64,000 bases of DNA from Verrucomicrobiota bacterium (GTDB taxonomy: Bacteria; Verrucomicrobiota; Verrucomicrobiia; Limisphaerales; JAEYXS01). Under the pieces are notes generated by a model, which was not told the DNA's origin, searched no databases, and worked only from the letters and a program-made list of their open reading frames with translations. The DNA lies in assembly GCA_023431185.1 (NCBI GenBank), contig JAEYXS010000023.1:9203-73202 (forward strand), read 5' to 3'. Numbering within the stretch: the stretch's first letter is position 1; the number at the start of each line of letters is the position of its first letter. The translations under genes and the position numbers were made by a program. This document shows positions 17,847 to 26,600 of this stretch, piece after piece.

Positions 17847-19157
17847 GTGAAAAACTGGTTGGTCTCTCTCAAGCCGGCCCAGCTTCTCGTGATGGGGTTT
17901 CTCTCCTACGTCCTCATCGGCACGATGCTGCTCTGTTTGCCACTTGCGCAGACACAGCCTGTTGCGTGGCTGGACAATCTCTTTAACGTCGTCTCCGCCG
18001 TGTCCACCACCGGACTCACGACCGTGAGCGTGAGTGACAGCTACACCTTCTGGGGTGAACTGGTGCTGCTCGTCCTGTTCCAGCTCGGCGGCATCGGTTA
18101 CATGACCGTCTCCTCCGCGCTCATCCTCTCGCGCGGCCAGACGCTTTCCCCTGTGCGCTTGAAGATTTTGCACGCGGAGTTCTCCTTGCCCAAGGGCTTT
18201 GACCTCCCGCTCTTCGTGCGCCAGGTGCTGGTCTTCACGCTCCTCATCGAGACGATCGGCACCGCGCTGCTTTACTTTGAATTCCGGGCCGCAGGCGTCG
18301 TGAATCCCTTCTGGTCCGCGCTCTTTCACTGCGTCTCCGCCTTCGCCACGGCCGGGTTCAGCCTGAACAACAACAGCCTGGAAGCTTTCGCCGGCAACAC
18401 CACCGTGAACCTCACCATCGGCGCGCTCTGTTATCTCGGCGCGATCGGTTTTATCGTCCTGCAAGATGCCTGGCTCGCCGTTACCCGCAAGCAGCACGCC
18501 ATCACCCTCACATCGAAGCTCATTCTGCTGATGACCGCCGCCATCTGGCTCGTCACCACGCCACTCTTCTATTTCGCCGAGCCTTCCATCCAGTTGCTCC
18601 CGGCCAAGGAACGCTTCCTCGCGGCGGCGTTCCAGATCATGACGGCCTCCACCACCGCCGGGTTCAATACCATCAGCATCGGCAATCTATCCTCCGCCTC
18701 CCTCGTGCTGCTGTTCTTCGCCATGATCGTCGGTGCCTCACCCAGCGGCACCGGCGGTGGTATCAAGACCACCAGTGTGTCCGCGCTCTACGCCATCCTC
18801 GCGTCCACCTTGCGCGGACATCGCCAAGTGCAGTTCTGGAAACACGCCGTGCCGCCCATCCGCCTGCGCACCGCCGCCGCTTCCACCACGCTTTATATCA
18901 GCCTGATGACCGGCGGGCTCTTCCTCCTCTGCCTGACGGAGAAGCACGGATTCCTGCCGCTCTTCTTCGAGACCGTCTCCGCCTTCAGCACCGTGGGCCT
19001 CAGCATGGGCATCACCGGCGACCTCACCGCTGCCGGCAAATGGATCCTCATCGCCCTCATGTTCATCGGCCGCGTCGGCCCGCTCACCCTGGGCTTCAGC
19101 CTCTTCCAACGTGAGAGCGAAGAAACCGGCTCCGTGGAATCAGATGTAGTAGTATGA
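17847..19157 (+). CDS. ktrB: KtrB/TrkH-type potassium channel subunit
   Basis: 436-aa membrane protein, the usual KtrB length. The four pseudo-repeated P-loops with selectivity-filter glycines are visible: VSTTGLTTVS (about 53-62), FATAGFSL, STTAGFNT and FSTVGLSMG. The intramembrane gate region is rich in Gly/Ser/Thr (GASPSGTGGGIKTTS). It takes up K+, in other systems driven with sodium and gated by a KtrA RCK partner. No ktrA is adjacent, so the partner must lie elsewhere. The GTG start is chosen because the family begins with a Trp-rich segment such as KNWLVSLKPAQ. Expression is probably controlled by the upstream c-di-AMP riboswitch. Confidence 0.92.
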   Translation: MKNWLVSLKPAQLLVMGFLSYVLIGTMLLCLPLAQTQPVAWLDNLFNVVSAVSTTGLTTVSVSDSYTFWGELVLLVLFQLGGIGYMTVSSALILSRGQTLSPVRLKILHAEFSLPKGFDLPLFVRQVLVFTLLIETIGTALLYFEFRAAGVVNPFWSALFHCVSAFATAGFSLNNNSLEAFAGNTTVNLTIGALCYLGAIGFIVLQDAWLAVTRKQHAITLTSKLILLMTAAIWLVTTPLFYFAEPSIQLLPAKERFLAAAFQIMTASTTAGFNTISIGNLSSASLVLLFFAMIVGASPSGTGGGIKTTSVSALYAILASTLRGHRQVQFWKHAVPPIRLRTAAASTTLYISLMTGGLFLLCLTEKHGFLPLFFETVSAFSTVGLSMGITGDLTAAGKWILIALMFIGRVGPLTLGFSLFQRESEETGSVESDVVV

Positions 19158-19203
19158 GAACAACACCGTGTGTGAAGAAATCCAGGCGAGGGCGTTACGA
19201 CGA

Positions 19204-19219
19204 GTCCCGGCCGGGACTT
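19204..19219. repeat. Perfect 16-bp palindrome
   Basis: AGTCCCGGCCGGGACT is its own reverse complement. It lies 46 nt after the ktrB stop and is followed by CCCGAAAAAAG. It could aid termination or be a small dispersed repeat. Confidence 0.55.
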
Positions 19220-19316
19220 CCCGAAAAAAGCCCACCATTTTAATGCTTGTCAATACCCACAAGTCGTAGCGCAGGCAAAACAGCCGCCAAGTTGGAATGA
19301 GCACGGGAAATGTTGC

Positions 19317-19355
19317 CTCCCTCTCCCCCGGGGAGAGGGCCGGGGTGAGGGGGAA
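19317..19355. repeat. Dispersed CTCTCCCC/GGGGAGAGG repeat
   Basis: CTCCCTCTCCCCCGGGGAGAGGG followed by CCGGGGTGAGGG is a GC-rich palindrome. Read on the minus strand it encodes LTPALSPGERE, a false peptide commonly met in such repeats. It is a non-coding intergenic element. Confidence 0.7.
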
Positions 19356-19539
19356 GGTGACGTACATAAGCAAATCCACCCACCCTTCTCACGAAAAGCT
19401 CACCTCCCTCCGCTTCTTCTCTGACCTCTCATACCGCTGACCAATACTCCCCTTTCCGTTTGCAATCACACCCGCCGGCAACTCCCGCGCCCACCCTTTT
19501 CCCCTTCATAATTCATAACTCTTAATTCATCCTTCCCCC

Positions 19540-20223
19540 GTGAACTGGACCCCGTCCATTGCCGTAGCCGCCGATATCCCCGCTCTGGAAGCACTCATCC
19601 CCCTCTCCGTCCGCGCCCTGCAATCGCCTTGGTATTCACCCGCCCAGATGGAAGCCGCCCTCGGCCCCGTCTTCGGCGTGGACCGCCAGCTCATTGCCGA
19701 TGGCACCTATTACGTCATCCGCCATGAAAGTCAGATCATCGGTGCCGGAGGCTGGAGCCGCCGCAAATCGCTCTTCGGTGGTGACCAAGGCCGCACCGCA
19801 CCCGATCCCGAACTGGACCCCGCCCTTGACCCCGCCCGTATCCGCGCTTTCTTCGTCCATCCAGACTGGGCGCGTCAAGGCATCGGCCGCTGCCTCCTCA
19901 CCGCGTGTGAATCCGCCATCCGCCAAGCCGGCTTCCGCACCATCGACCTCGTCGCCACCCTGGCTGGCGAACCGCTCTACGCGTCCGCAGGCTATCAAGT
20001 CACCCGTCGCTTCGACATCCCCCTGCGCGACGGCCTCCTGCTGCCGGGCGTGCAGATGAGCAAAATCTTGGATGAGGACGACGGCGTCAGCGAAGCTATG
20101 CGGCGGAATGCCGAGTTGGATCGCAATCCAAAGGCAGGCATGATCTTGGATGAATTTCGTAAATCGGTTGGTCGGTCGTTAAGCAAGGCTATCTTCTTGC
20201 GTAACTGCCTGATGTTAGGCTAG
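19540..20223 (+). CDS. GNAT acetyltransferase with an unusual C-terminal tail
   Basis: 227 aa. Residues 1-177 form a GNAT fold: the acetyl-CoA loop region is FFVHPDWARQGIGRCLLTACE (about 106-126), followed by PLYASAGY, a normal family end near VQMSKIL (about 172-178). Residues about 179-215 are different: DDGVSEAMRRNAELDRNPKAG and DEFRKS resemble the C-terminal segment of addiction-module (TIGR02574-type) antitoxins, and the DNA becomes less GC-rich there. The tail probably belongs to the cassette downstream and became fused by insertion. The GTG start has no clear Shine-Dalgarno. The stop is 1 nt before the next ATG, so the genes are coupled. Substrate unknown. Confidence 0.75.
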   Translation: MNWTPSIAVAADIPALEALIPLSVRALQSPWYSPAQMEAALGPVFGVDRQLIADGTYYVIRHESQIIGAGGWSRRKSLFGGDQGRTAPDPELDPALDPARIRAFFVHPDWARQGIGRCLLTACESAIRQAGFRTIDLVATLAGEPLYASAGYQVTRRFDIPLRDGLLLPGVQMSKILDEDDGVSEAMRRNAELDRNPKAGMILDEFRKSVGRSLSKAIFLRNCLMLG

Positions 20224-20224
20224 T

Positions 20225-20800
20225 ATGAATTTAGCCATGGGGAATCCGATACTACCCTTTGATCATAATTTGGTTCTGCCGCCTCATCGAGGTAATCCAG
20301 CAGCAAAAAGCACGGATCTTTCACCTTACCTTTGTACGACGATCGAATTGTGTAGTCGTTTCAACACTAGTCCGGAACGGCGAGCGATTCTTGGCAAATT
20401 CCTCGATTTTAGGGCGCGCCTAACTGACATTGGCTTGAGCACGGGTTTTCAATGGCTGGATGGAAGTTTTATGGAGGACGTGGAGCAGCGAGAGAATCGA
20501 GCACCGAATGATTTGGATGTGCTTACTATCTATTGGGGCTACGACCTCCAGACGCAAGGGGCTTGGTTTCGCAAGTTCCCGGAAGTAGGGGATAGGAATT
20601 TAGCAAAAGCTAATTACTCCTTGGACCATATTCCAGTGGATGCTGGTTTTGCACCTCAACTTACGGTGGATTCCATCCGTTATTGGGTTCAGTTGTTTAC
20701 CCATAACCGTGATGGTGTCTGGAAAGGCATGGTCCGGGTTGACTTAAACACACCTGAACTCGACATTGAGGCAAGAAAAGTGTTACAAACTGACAAATGA
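20225..20800 (+). CDS. DUF6932 family protein, nucleotidyltransferase-like
   Basis: 191 aa. The N-terminal ILPFDHNLVLPPHRG motif and the core QWLDGSFMEDVEQ...PNDLDVLTIYW (about 78-103) match DUF6932 as I recall it. GSF followed by a D-x-D pair is the catalytic signature of the polymerase-beta nucleotidyltransferase superfamily (MNT type); G and S of GSF and both Asp are kept, so it may be active. Substrate unknown; in similar folds it is nucleotide transfer to protein or RNA. It starts 1 nt after the acetyltransferase stop and overlaps the next gene by 4 nt (ATGA). GC is clearly lower than around (one 60-nt line counted gives 29 G/C). An in-frame ATG at 20237 is an alternative start. Confidence 0.75.
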   Translation: MNLAMGNPILPFDHNLVLPPHRGNPAAKSTDLSPYLCTTIELCSRFNTSPERRAILGKFLDFRARLTDIGLSTGFQWLDGSFMEDVEQRENRAPNDLDVLTIYWGYDLQTQGAWFRKFPEVGDRNLAKANYSLDHIPVDAGFAPQLTVDSIRYWVQLFTHNRDGVWKGMVRVDLNTPELDIEARKVLQTDK

Positions 20801-21705
20801 GTGCCCGCCAACAACGTGAATTTCTCAAGACTCAGTTATTGGAGACTGAGCATCTTGTGGAATTGGCTGGCGACCATCCCTTGATGTCTGTGGCGCTCAA
20901 CCAACGGCAGAAGGAATTGCAGCAGCAATTGGAAGCTTTGCCTCCGGGACAGAAGGAAGCTCGTACAGTCCTCTTCTTCCACGGCAATCCGGTTCATGGC
21001 TCCATGGGGATTGATTCCAGCTTTGCGAGTCGCGTTCTCGAGCCTTTTCAAAACATGGTTAAGGCTGACTATGCGGACCGCTGGCATGGAAGTGTTGGTA
21101 GCCGCGGAAGACGCACGGGCGAAGCTCAATCACGTCTTTTGCTGACCGGATTACCGAGGGGTTCCTTTGGGCTGGAGTTAACTAAAGCTCCTAATGATGA
21201 ACTTTTCGAAGAGGACCAACTGGCCGACACGTTGGCACATCTCACCAAGCTGGTTGAATCTTCCGCACGCAGTGATGAGGATTTCGCTTCCGAGTTGGAT
21301 GAGACCGCACCTCGAGTCATTCAAAATCTAAGGGAATTTCTAGAGGTGGTTGCCAAAGGCAAAGCTGGATTGCGTCTGGAAAGCGGTGACTACCAGTGCG
21401 CCATGACGCCAAATGAGGCCAGCGATGCTTTTGAAAGGGTAAACGGAACCGTCACCAAAGAAGAAGAGGTTGCAATGCAGGGCGTGTTCAGGGGAGCCTT
21501 GCTGGATTCTTGGCGTTTCGATTTCTTCCCGGAACAGGGGTCGAAAATTAGCGGTAAAGTCGATGACAGCCTATCACCAGAGGAGGTTGAAGCTATGATG
21601 GTTTCATACTTTAACAAATCCTGCCAAGCTACCATGGTCAAAACGACTGTTCTTTTCAAGAATGGCCGAGTCAGGACCACTTGGACTCTCAAGAATCTAA
21701 GGTAG
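20797..21705 (+). CDS. Unrecognised 302-aa partner of the DUF6932 gene
   Basis: I do not recognise this family. Residues about 5-48 form a charged, heptad-like helix (LKTQLLETEHLVE, QRQKELQQQLEAL). A compact domain with TVLFFHGNPVHGSMGIDSSFA at about 57-77 follows, then a Glu/Asp-rich middle (140-185) and a C-terminal beta-rich part ending ATMVKTTVLFKNGRVRTTWTL. No signal peptide or membrane helix, so it is cytoplasmic. It is coupled to the DUF6932 gene by ATGA and followed by a likely terminator, so the two genes form one unit. A toxin, target-recognition or antitoxin role is possible; the sequence alone does not say which. Confidence 0.7.
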   Translation: MSARQQREFLKTQLLETEHLVELAGDHPLMSVALNQRQKELQQQLEALPPGQKEARTVLFFHGNPVHGSMGIDSSFASRVLEPFQNMVKADYADRWHGSVGSRGRRTGEAQSRLLLTGLPRGSFGLELTKAPNDELFEEDQLADTLAHLTKLVESSARSDEDFASELDETAPRVIQNLREFLEVVAKGKAGLRLESGDYQCAMTPNEASDAFERVNGTVTKEEEVAMQGVFRGALLDSWRFDFFPEQGSKISGKVDDSLSPEEVEAMMVSYFNKSCQATMVKTTVLFKNGRVRTTWTLKNLR

Positions 21706-21736
21706 GCTAGCTTAACGCACTGTTATTAGCATGCTT

Positions 21737-21761
21737 AAAGGCCTGCTTCAGCCTGCCTTTT
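21737..21761 (+). terminator. Likely terminator of the two-gene cassette
   Basis: AAAGGC (21737-21742) can pair with GCCTTT (21755-21760), with CTG/CAG extending the stem and a small CCT bulge, followed by a short T-run. It is 31 nt after the stop. The bulge keeps confidence moderate. Confidence 0.55.
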
Positions 21762-21817
21762 CCCGATAAAAACTCCCCTTTACATTCCGTCCCGTCCCGG
21801 CAATCTACGCGGCAGTT

Positions 21818-21940
21818 ATGAATTCTGAAACGTTCTGGAGTGTAGCCGCGATGCCCATCGGGCTGGTCGTTTGCTTTGCCCCCGCCATCCTCGTGTGGAT
21901 CAAGATGGGTGCGGGCTCGAAGGATTCGTCGGAAGACTAA
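21818..21940 (+). CDS. Small single-pass membrane protein
   Basis: 40 aa with one hydrophobic helix (VAAMPIGLVVCFAPAILVWI, residues 9-28) and a short acidic C-terminal tail. No strong Shine-Dalgarno is visible. A good terminator follows 33 nt after the stop, supporting a transcribed gene. Function unknown. Confidence 0.45.
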   Translation: MNSETFWSVAAMPIGLVVCFAPAILVWIKMGAGSKDSSED

Positions 21941-21972
21941 TCCCGTCGCGCACAATCAAATTAGCAATCTCA

Positions 21973-22000
21973 TCCGCCTCGCCCCCGGGGCGGATTTTTT
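21973..22000 (+). terminator. Rho-independent terminator
   Basis: TCCGCCTCG (21973-21981) and CGGGGCGGA (21986-21994) pair with a G-U and a 4-nt loop, followed by TTTTTT. It serves the small membrane gene upstream. Confidence 0.8.
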
Positions 22001-22134
22001 CTTTTCCCCCTTTCGATGTTCGGAGTTGGACGTTGGATGTTCGATGTTTCTCTCCCTACCACTTCTTCCCTCCGCATATTCCGCGTCTTCTGTGGTTTAT
22101 CTTTTCCCGTCCCTTCGTTAACGTCCGCCCACGC

Positions 22135-23037
22135 ATGAGCATCCGTTTGGAAATGTTGCAAGTCGCCCGCGTCGCCCCCAAGGCTTTGGGAGACTCCGCC
22201 GACCTCGTGCGCGACTTTCTCCTCGCCCAGCAAAACCCCGATGGCGGCTTCCGCGATCGCACCGGCACCAGCGATCTCTACTACACCGTTTTCGGTCTCG
22301 AAGGCCTGCTCGCTCTTCGCGCCGATATCCGCGTGCCCGCCGTGGCGCAGTATCTTGTGAATCAAGGCTGCGGTGAACGGCTGGACTTCGTGCATCTCTG
22401 TTGCCTCGCCCGCTGCTGGGCCGCCCTCGCGAACCAGCAACCGGACATCCTCGCCCAACGTCCCGCTGATTTCATCTCGCGCGTTGCCGCGCGCCTCGAA
22501 GAGTTCCGCACCACGGATGGCGGCTATCATCCCTTGCCCAAGAGCCAGTTCGGCACGGCTTACGGCTGCTTCCTCGCGCTTGCTGCCTATCAAGACCTTG
22601 GCATCGAACTCCCCGAACCCTTGCGCGTGGTCCAGTGCCTGAAATTTCTCGAAACACCCGATGGCGGCTGGACGAACGAACGTGGCATGAAGTTCGGCGC
22701 GACGAATTCCACCGCCGCCGCTGTCACTTTGTTACGCCACCTCCGCTTGCCCGTCACCGCCCAGGTCGGCCAGTGGCTGCTCAAGCAAGCCCACCCGCAA
22801 GGCGGTTTCCTCGCCATTCCCGGCGCGCCCATCCCCGATCTGCTCTCCACCGCCACCGCTTTGCATGCGCTCTCAGGACTCGAAGTTTCCTTCGACCCCA
22901 TCCGGGAAAAGTGCCTCGATTTCATCGACACCCTCTGGACCGCCGAAGGCTCCTTCCACGGCAACTGGACCGATGACCACCTCGACTGCGAATACACCTA
23001 CTACGGCCTGCTGGCGCTGGGGCACCTTAGCTTGTAG
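22135..23037 (+). CDS. Prenyltransferase/terpene-cyclase repeat protein
   Basis: 300-aa alpha-alpha-barrel protein of the prenyltransferase/squalene-cyclase superfamily. The typical repeats of Gln-x2-Asp-Gly-Gly and related motifs recur: QQNPDGGF (32-39), RTTDGGY, LETPDGGW, AHPQGGF and WTAEGSFHG. No catalytic DxDD of cyclases is seen, and the length is closer to a protein prenyltransferase beta subunit. The zinc-ligand pattern was not confirmed, so activity is unknown. The ATG (MSIRLEML) is chosen as the start of the conserved fold; the frame runs open upstream but that part is repeat-like DNA. Confidence 0.75.
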   Translation: MSIRLEMLQVARVAPKALGDSADLVRDFLLAQQNPDGGFRDRTGTSDLYYTVFGLEGLLALRADIRVPAVAQYLVNQGCGERLDFVHLCCLARCWAALANQQPDILAQRPADFISRVAARLEEFRTTDGGYHPLPKSQFGTAYGCFLALAAYQDLGIELPEPLRVVQCLKFLETPDGGWTNERGMKFGATNSTAAAVTLLRHLRLPVTAQVGQWLLKQAHPQGGFLAIPGAPIPDLLSTATALHALSGLEVSFDPIREKCLDFIDTLWTAEGSFHGNWTDDHLDCEYTYYGLLALGHLSL

Positions 23038-23047
23038 CCAGTGGGGC

Positions 23048-23067
23048 GCGGGTTGTCCTCAACCCGC
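23048..23067. repeat. Palindromic intergenic repeat (GCGGGTTG/CAACCCGC)
   Basis: GCGGGTTG-TCCT-CAACCCGC is a perfect 8-bp hairpin. The same stem with a 3-nt loop occurs at 37077-37095. Two copies in one window suggest a dispersed REP-like family. Confidence 0.65.
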
Positions 23068-23102
23068 AGCCATGGCCTTGCTACGCGTGCTTCCTTGGCT
23101 GG

Positions 23103-23483
23103 TTATGGCTGAGTTTTCTTTGAAGGAGAGAACAAATTCCAGAGGATAAATCCGGCAGATTGTGCACCCAATAACGCTGACAGCACATAGAACCACCGGG
23201 TTAAGACCACACTTTTTGAGTCCTCGGCACCGGCGTGGAAAACGGCCATGCCCAATTGGCGCCTAGGAACGATTACGGTTTCCAATCTTAGCTGTTGCGC
23301 ATCCAGCAGCAGGGTACGGCAGTCCATCACAGCTTTACGACGCTCTTCCAGCCGCCATTCGGTCTTCTCACCATGATGCATGAGCGTGGACGTAAAAGCC
23401 GCGAATACCAGGAGCAGACATGCTATCGCCATCAGGAGCTTCCTGGCGACACTATAAAGTTTGATCCTATGGTCGTTTGACAT
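23103..23483 (-). CDS. Two-helix membrane protein, unknown function
   Basis: 126 aa. A first membrane helix (about 12-34, VARKLLMAIACLLLVFAAFT) is followed by a basic/acidic helical stretch (LEERRKAVMDCRTLLLDAQQ) and a second helix near the C-terminus (about 98-117, WFYVLSALLGAQSAGFILWN). No family recognised. The ATG at 23483 is the first Met before the helix; no strong Shine-Dalgarno. The frame stays open upstream as a shadow of the tricorn gene on the other strand. Confidence 0.6.
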   Translation of the reverse strand: MSNDHRIKLYSVARKLLMAIACLLLVFAAFTSTLMHHGEKTEWRLEERRKAVMDCRTLLLDAQQLRLETVIVPRRQLGMAVFHAGAEDSKSVVLTRWFYVLSALLGAQSAGFILWNLFSPSKKTQP

Positions 23484-23621
23484 AATGAGAATTGAACTTA
23501 GTAGATTGGACAAATGCTGCTGGCATAGCTCACGGTATGTAAACCGGAATCGGGTTGGGGCAAGCTGCGCTCCGCATTTGACCGCACGCACCCGGCAGCA
23601 TACAAACTCTGCGTGGCTCCC

Positions 23622-26600
23622 ATGAATCTGTTCCATCGCCTGGCGCTTGTCGCGGGTCTGTCGCTTTCCTTTGCTGCCCATGCCCAACTGGCCCCGCCCA
23701 AGCCCGAACCCGTCATCGGTGCGCGCCAACCCGCTTTGAGCCCGGATGGCAAGCGCCTCGCGTTCGTCTATCGCGGCGATATCTGGCTGGCCTCCAGCGA
23801 GGGCGGCCGTGCCCTGCCGCTCACCCAGCATGTGGAGAGTGATGGTTATCCGCGCTTCTCGCCCGATGGCAGATGGATCGCCTTCGCCAGCCGTCGCGAG
23901 GGAAGCTGGGACATTTACGTGATCCCCAGTGAAGGCGGTGAAGCCCAGCGCCTCACCTGGCATGGTGGTGCGGACCTGCCCACCGGCTGGAGCCCGGATG
24001 GCAAACAGGTCCTCTTCACCGGCAAGCGCGACTCGGCGAACTTCGGCATCTACAGCGTGGATGTGGAGAACTTCGGCCTCAAGCGTTATGCGGAAGATTA
24101 TGCCCGGCTGGAACACGCCACCTTTTCGCCGGATGGCCGCCAGATCCTTTATGGCCGTTACGGCTTCCCGTGGGCCCGTCCGCGTTACGTCGGTTCTGCC
24201 GCCGAACAGATCTGGTTGCTGAATGTCGGTTCGGAATCGCGCCGTCCTGTGACGAAGAATGATTTCCAGCAGCTCTGGCCGCAGTTCCTGCCGGACGGCA
24301 AACGCATGATTGCCGTCTCCGTTGGTGAGGTGACGCCCAGTACGACAAAAATCGACGAGAGCATCCCCAAGATAACAGACAACGCCGATCGCACGCCGAA
24401 CCTCTGGTTCATCGAGCCCGACGGCACGCGCAAGCGTTGGAGCAACTTCGTCGGTGATGGTGTGCGCTGGCCGAGTGTCGCCGCGAAGTCGGCGGATGTG
24501 GCGTTCGAATACGGCCCGGACATCTGGCTTATCAAGCGCGGCTCCACCAAACCCGGCAAACTCGCGCTCTACGTCTCCGTGGATTCCAAACAGACCACGC
24601 GCCGGGGTGAAACGCTGGCCAAAGATGTGACCGAGGCCGAGCCTTCGCCGGATGGCAAGACCTTCGCCTTCGGTCTGCGCGGCGACATCTGGACCATCGC
24701 CATGGAGAAGTCCAAGGGCCCGGATGCGCGGAACAGCGAGTTCGCCCGCCGCCTCACCGAATGGGCCGGGGATGACTCGGACTTCAACTGGTCGCCCGAC
24801 GGCAAAAAGCTTTACTTCACCTCGGACCGCGAGTTCAACGTGCGCATCTACGAACTGGCCCTGGACACGTTGAAAGTCACCTCGCTCTGGAACCGCCCGG
24901 AAGATGTCACGCAGATCCGCCTCTCGCCCGATGGCAAGCAGATGGCCTTTTGGGTGGCGGGCGCAGACGGCGGACTTTATGTGCTCACGCTCGGGGACAA
25001 GGCCGTGAAGAAAGTGGTGCCACTGCCCGCCCCGCAGTGGAACGGCATCGGCGGCGGCGACATCGCCTGGTCGCCGGACAACCAATGGCTCTGTTACCAG
25101 GCCGAGGCGGGCAACCGCTCGTGGAATCTCTTCGTCGTCCCCGCCCAGGGCGGTGATCCCGAGAACGTCACGCGCCTGAATGCCTTTCACGGCAGCCCCG
25201 AGTGGTCGCCGGACGGCAAGTATCTCTTCTTCCGCAGTACGCGCGATGGCAACGGCCTCTTCGTGCTGCCGTTGCAAAAAGAGGAAGCCCGCGTGGACGA
25301 TGCCGAACTGAAGTTCGTGAAGCCCAATGGCGACCTGAAGGTGGACATCGATTTCACCGACATCACCCGCCGCATCCGCCGCGTAGCCACGCAGTATCCC
25401 GAGGGTAACATCATGGTGACGAGCAAGGGCGTGATCCTCTTCCAGTCCGAGCGCGACCTCTGGTCCGTGACCTATGATGGCAAGACCACCAAGCGCCTGA
25501 CCACCGGCGGGAACAAGTTCGCCTTTCGCGTCTCCAAGGACGGCAACACGGTCTATTACGTGAACAACGGCGAACTCTTCAAAGCCCGCCTGCCGGATGC
25601 GACCAGCCCTGAGAAAGTCAGCTTCCTCGCCGAATGGGAACGCGATGTGGCGGATGAACGCAAGGCCGCCTTCACCCAGTTCTGGCGCTCCTACAACCGT
25701 GGTTTCTATGACCCGAACTTCCACGGCCGCGACTGGACCGCCATCCGCAAGCGGTACGAGCCGCTGTTGAACTCCATCGATACGAACGATGAATTCGCCA
25801 CGTTGCTGAACCAGATGGTCGGCGAACTGGAGGCTTCCCACGCGGAAGTGAATCCTGCGACGAACTCCGTCCGCAACGCCACCACGCCGCACCTCGGTTT
25901 CGAGATCGATTACGCGCACACGGGCCCTGGCCTGCGCATCGCCCGCGTGCCGGAAGGCGCGCCCGGTTCCTTTGAGAAGACGCGCATCCAGCCCGGTGAA
26001 TATGTAGTGGCCATCAACGGCCTGGACGTGAAACCCAGCGAGGCCCTCTACGAGGCCATCAATGACAAGGGTGACCGTCTCTTCGAATTCCTCGTGAACA
26101 CCAAGCCCACCCGCGAAGGTGCGCGCACGGTGAAGTACCGCCCGCTCAAGGGCAACGACTGGGACAACCTGCTCTACAACAACCGCATCGAACGTCTCCG
26201 CCGCGAGACGGAGGAGAAGAGCGGCGGGAAGATAGGCTACCTGCACATCTCCGCCATGGGCCGCGACGACCAGACCCGCTTCGAGCGCGAGGTGTATGAA
26301 TACATCGCCGGCAAGGAAGCCCTCATCATCGACGTCCGCTTCAACCGCGGCGGCAACATCTCGGACACGCTCATCGACTGGCTGGAGCGCAAGCAGCACG
26401 CATGGTTCCGCCCTCGCGATGGCGCACCGGAGCCCGGCCCTTCCCGCGCCTGGGACAAGCCAGTCATCGTGCTCATGAACGAGCACAGTTATTCTAACGG
26501 CGAGATGTTCCCGAACGCGATGCGCACGCGCGGCCTGGCCAAGCTGGTCGGCATGCCTACGCCCGGTTACGTCATCTGGACCATGTCCATGCGCCTCGTG

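Larger units (their letters stand above)
19158..19539. other. Intergenic region carrying repeats, no gene
   Basis: 382 nt. It holds a perfect 16-bp palindrome (19204-19219), the CTCCCC/GGGGAG repeat at 19317-19355, and short ATTCATAA/TTAATTCAT words near 19507-19530. Frames across it are not coding: the longest, on the minus strand, is simply the translation of the repeat. Confidence 0.6.

Noticed and set aside
17717..17986. 89-aa frame between the riboswitch and ktrB
   Set aside because: It overlaps ktrB in another frame and has poor composition; it may be chance in the expression platform.
19140..19379. 79-aa minus-strand frame with PLTPALSPGERE
   Set aside because: This is the familiar translation of an intergenic GC-rich repeat.
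23484..26486. Very long open frame on the minus strand opposite the tricorn gene
   Set aside because: It is the antisense shadow of a GC-rich gene; only the last 126 residues, beyond the tricorn gene, look like a real membrane protein.
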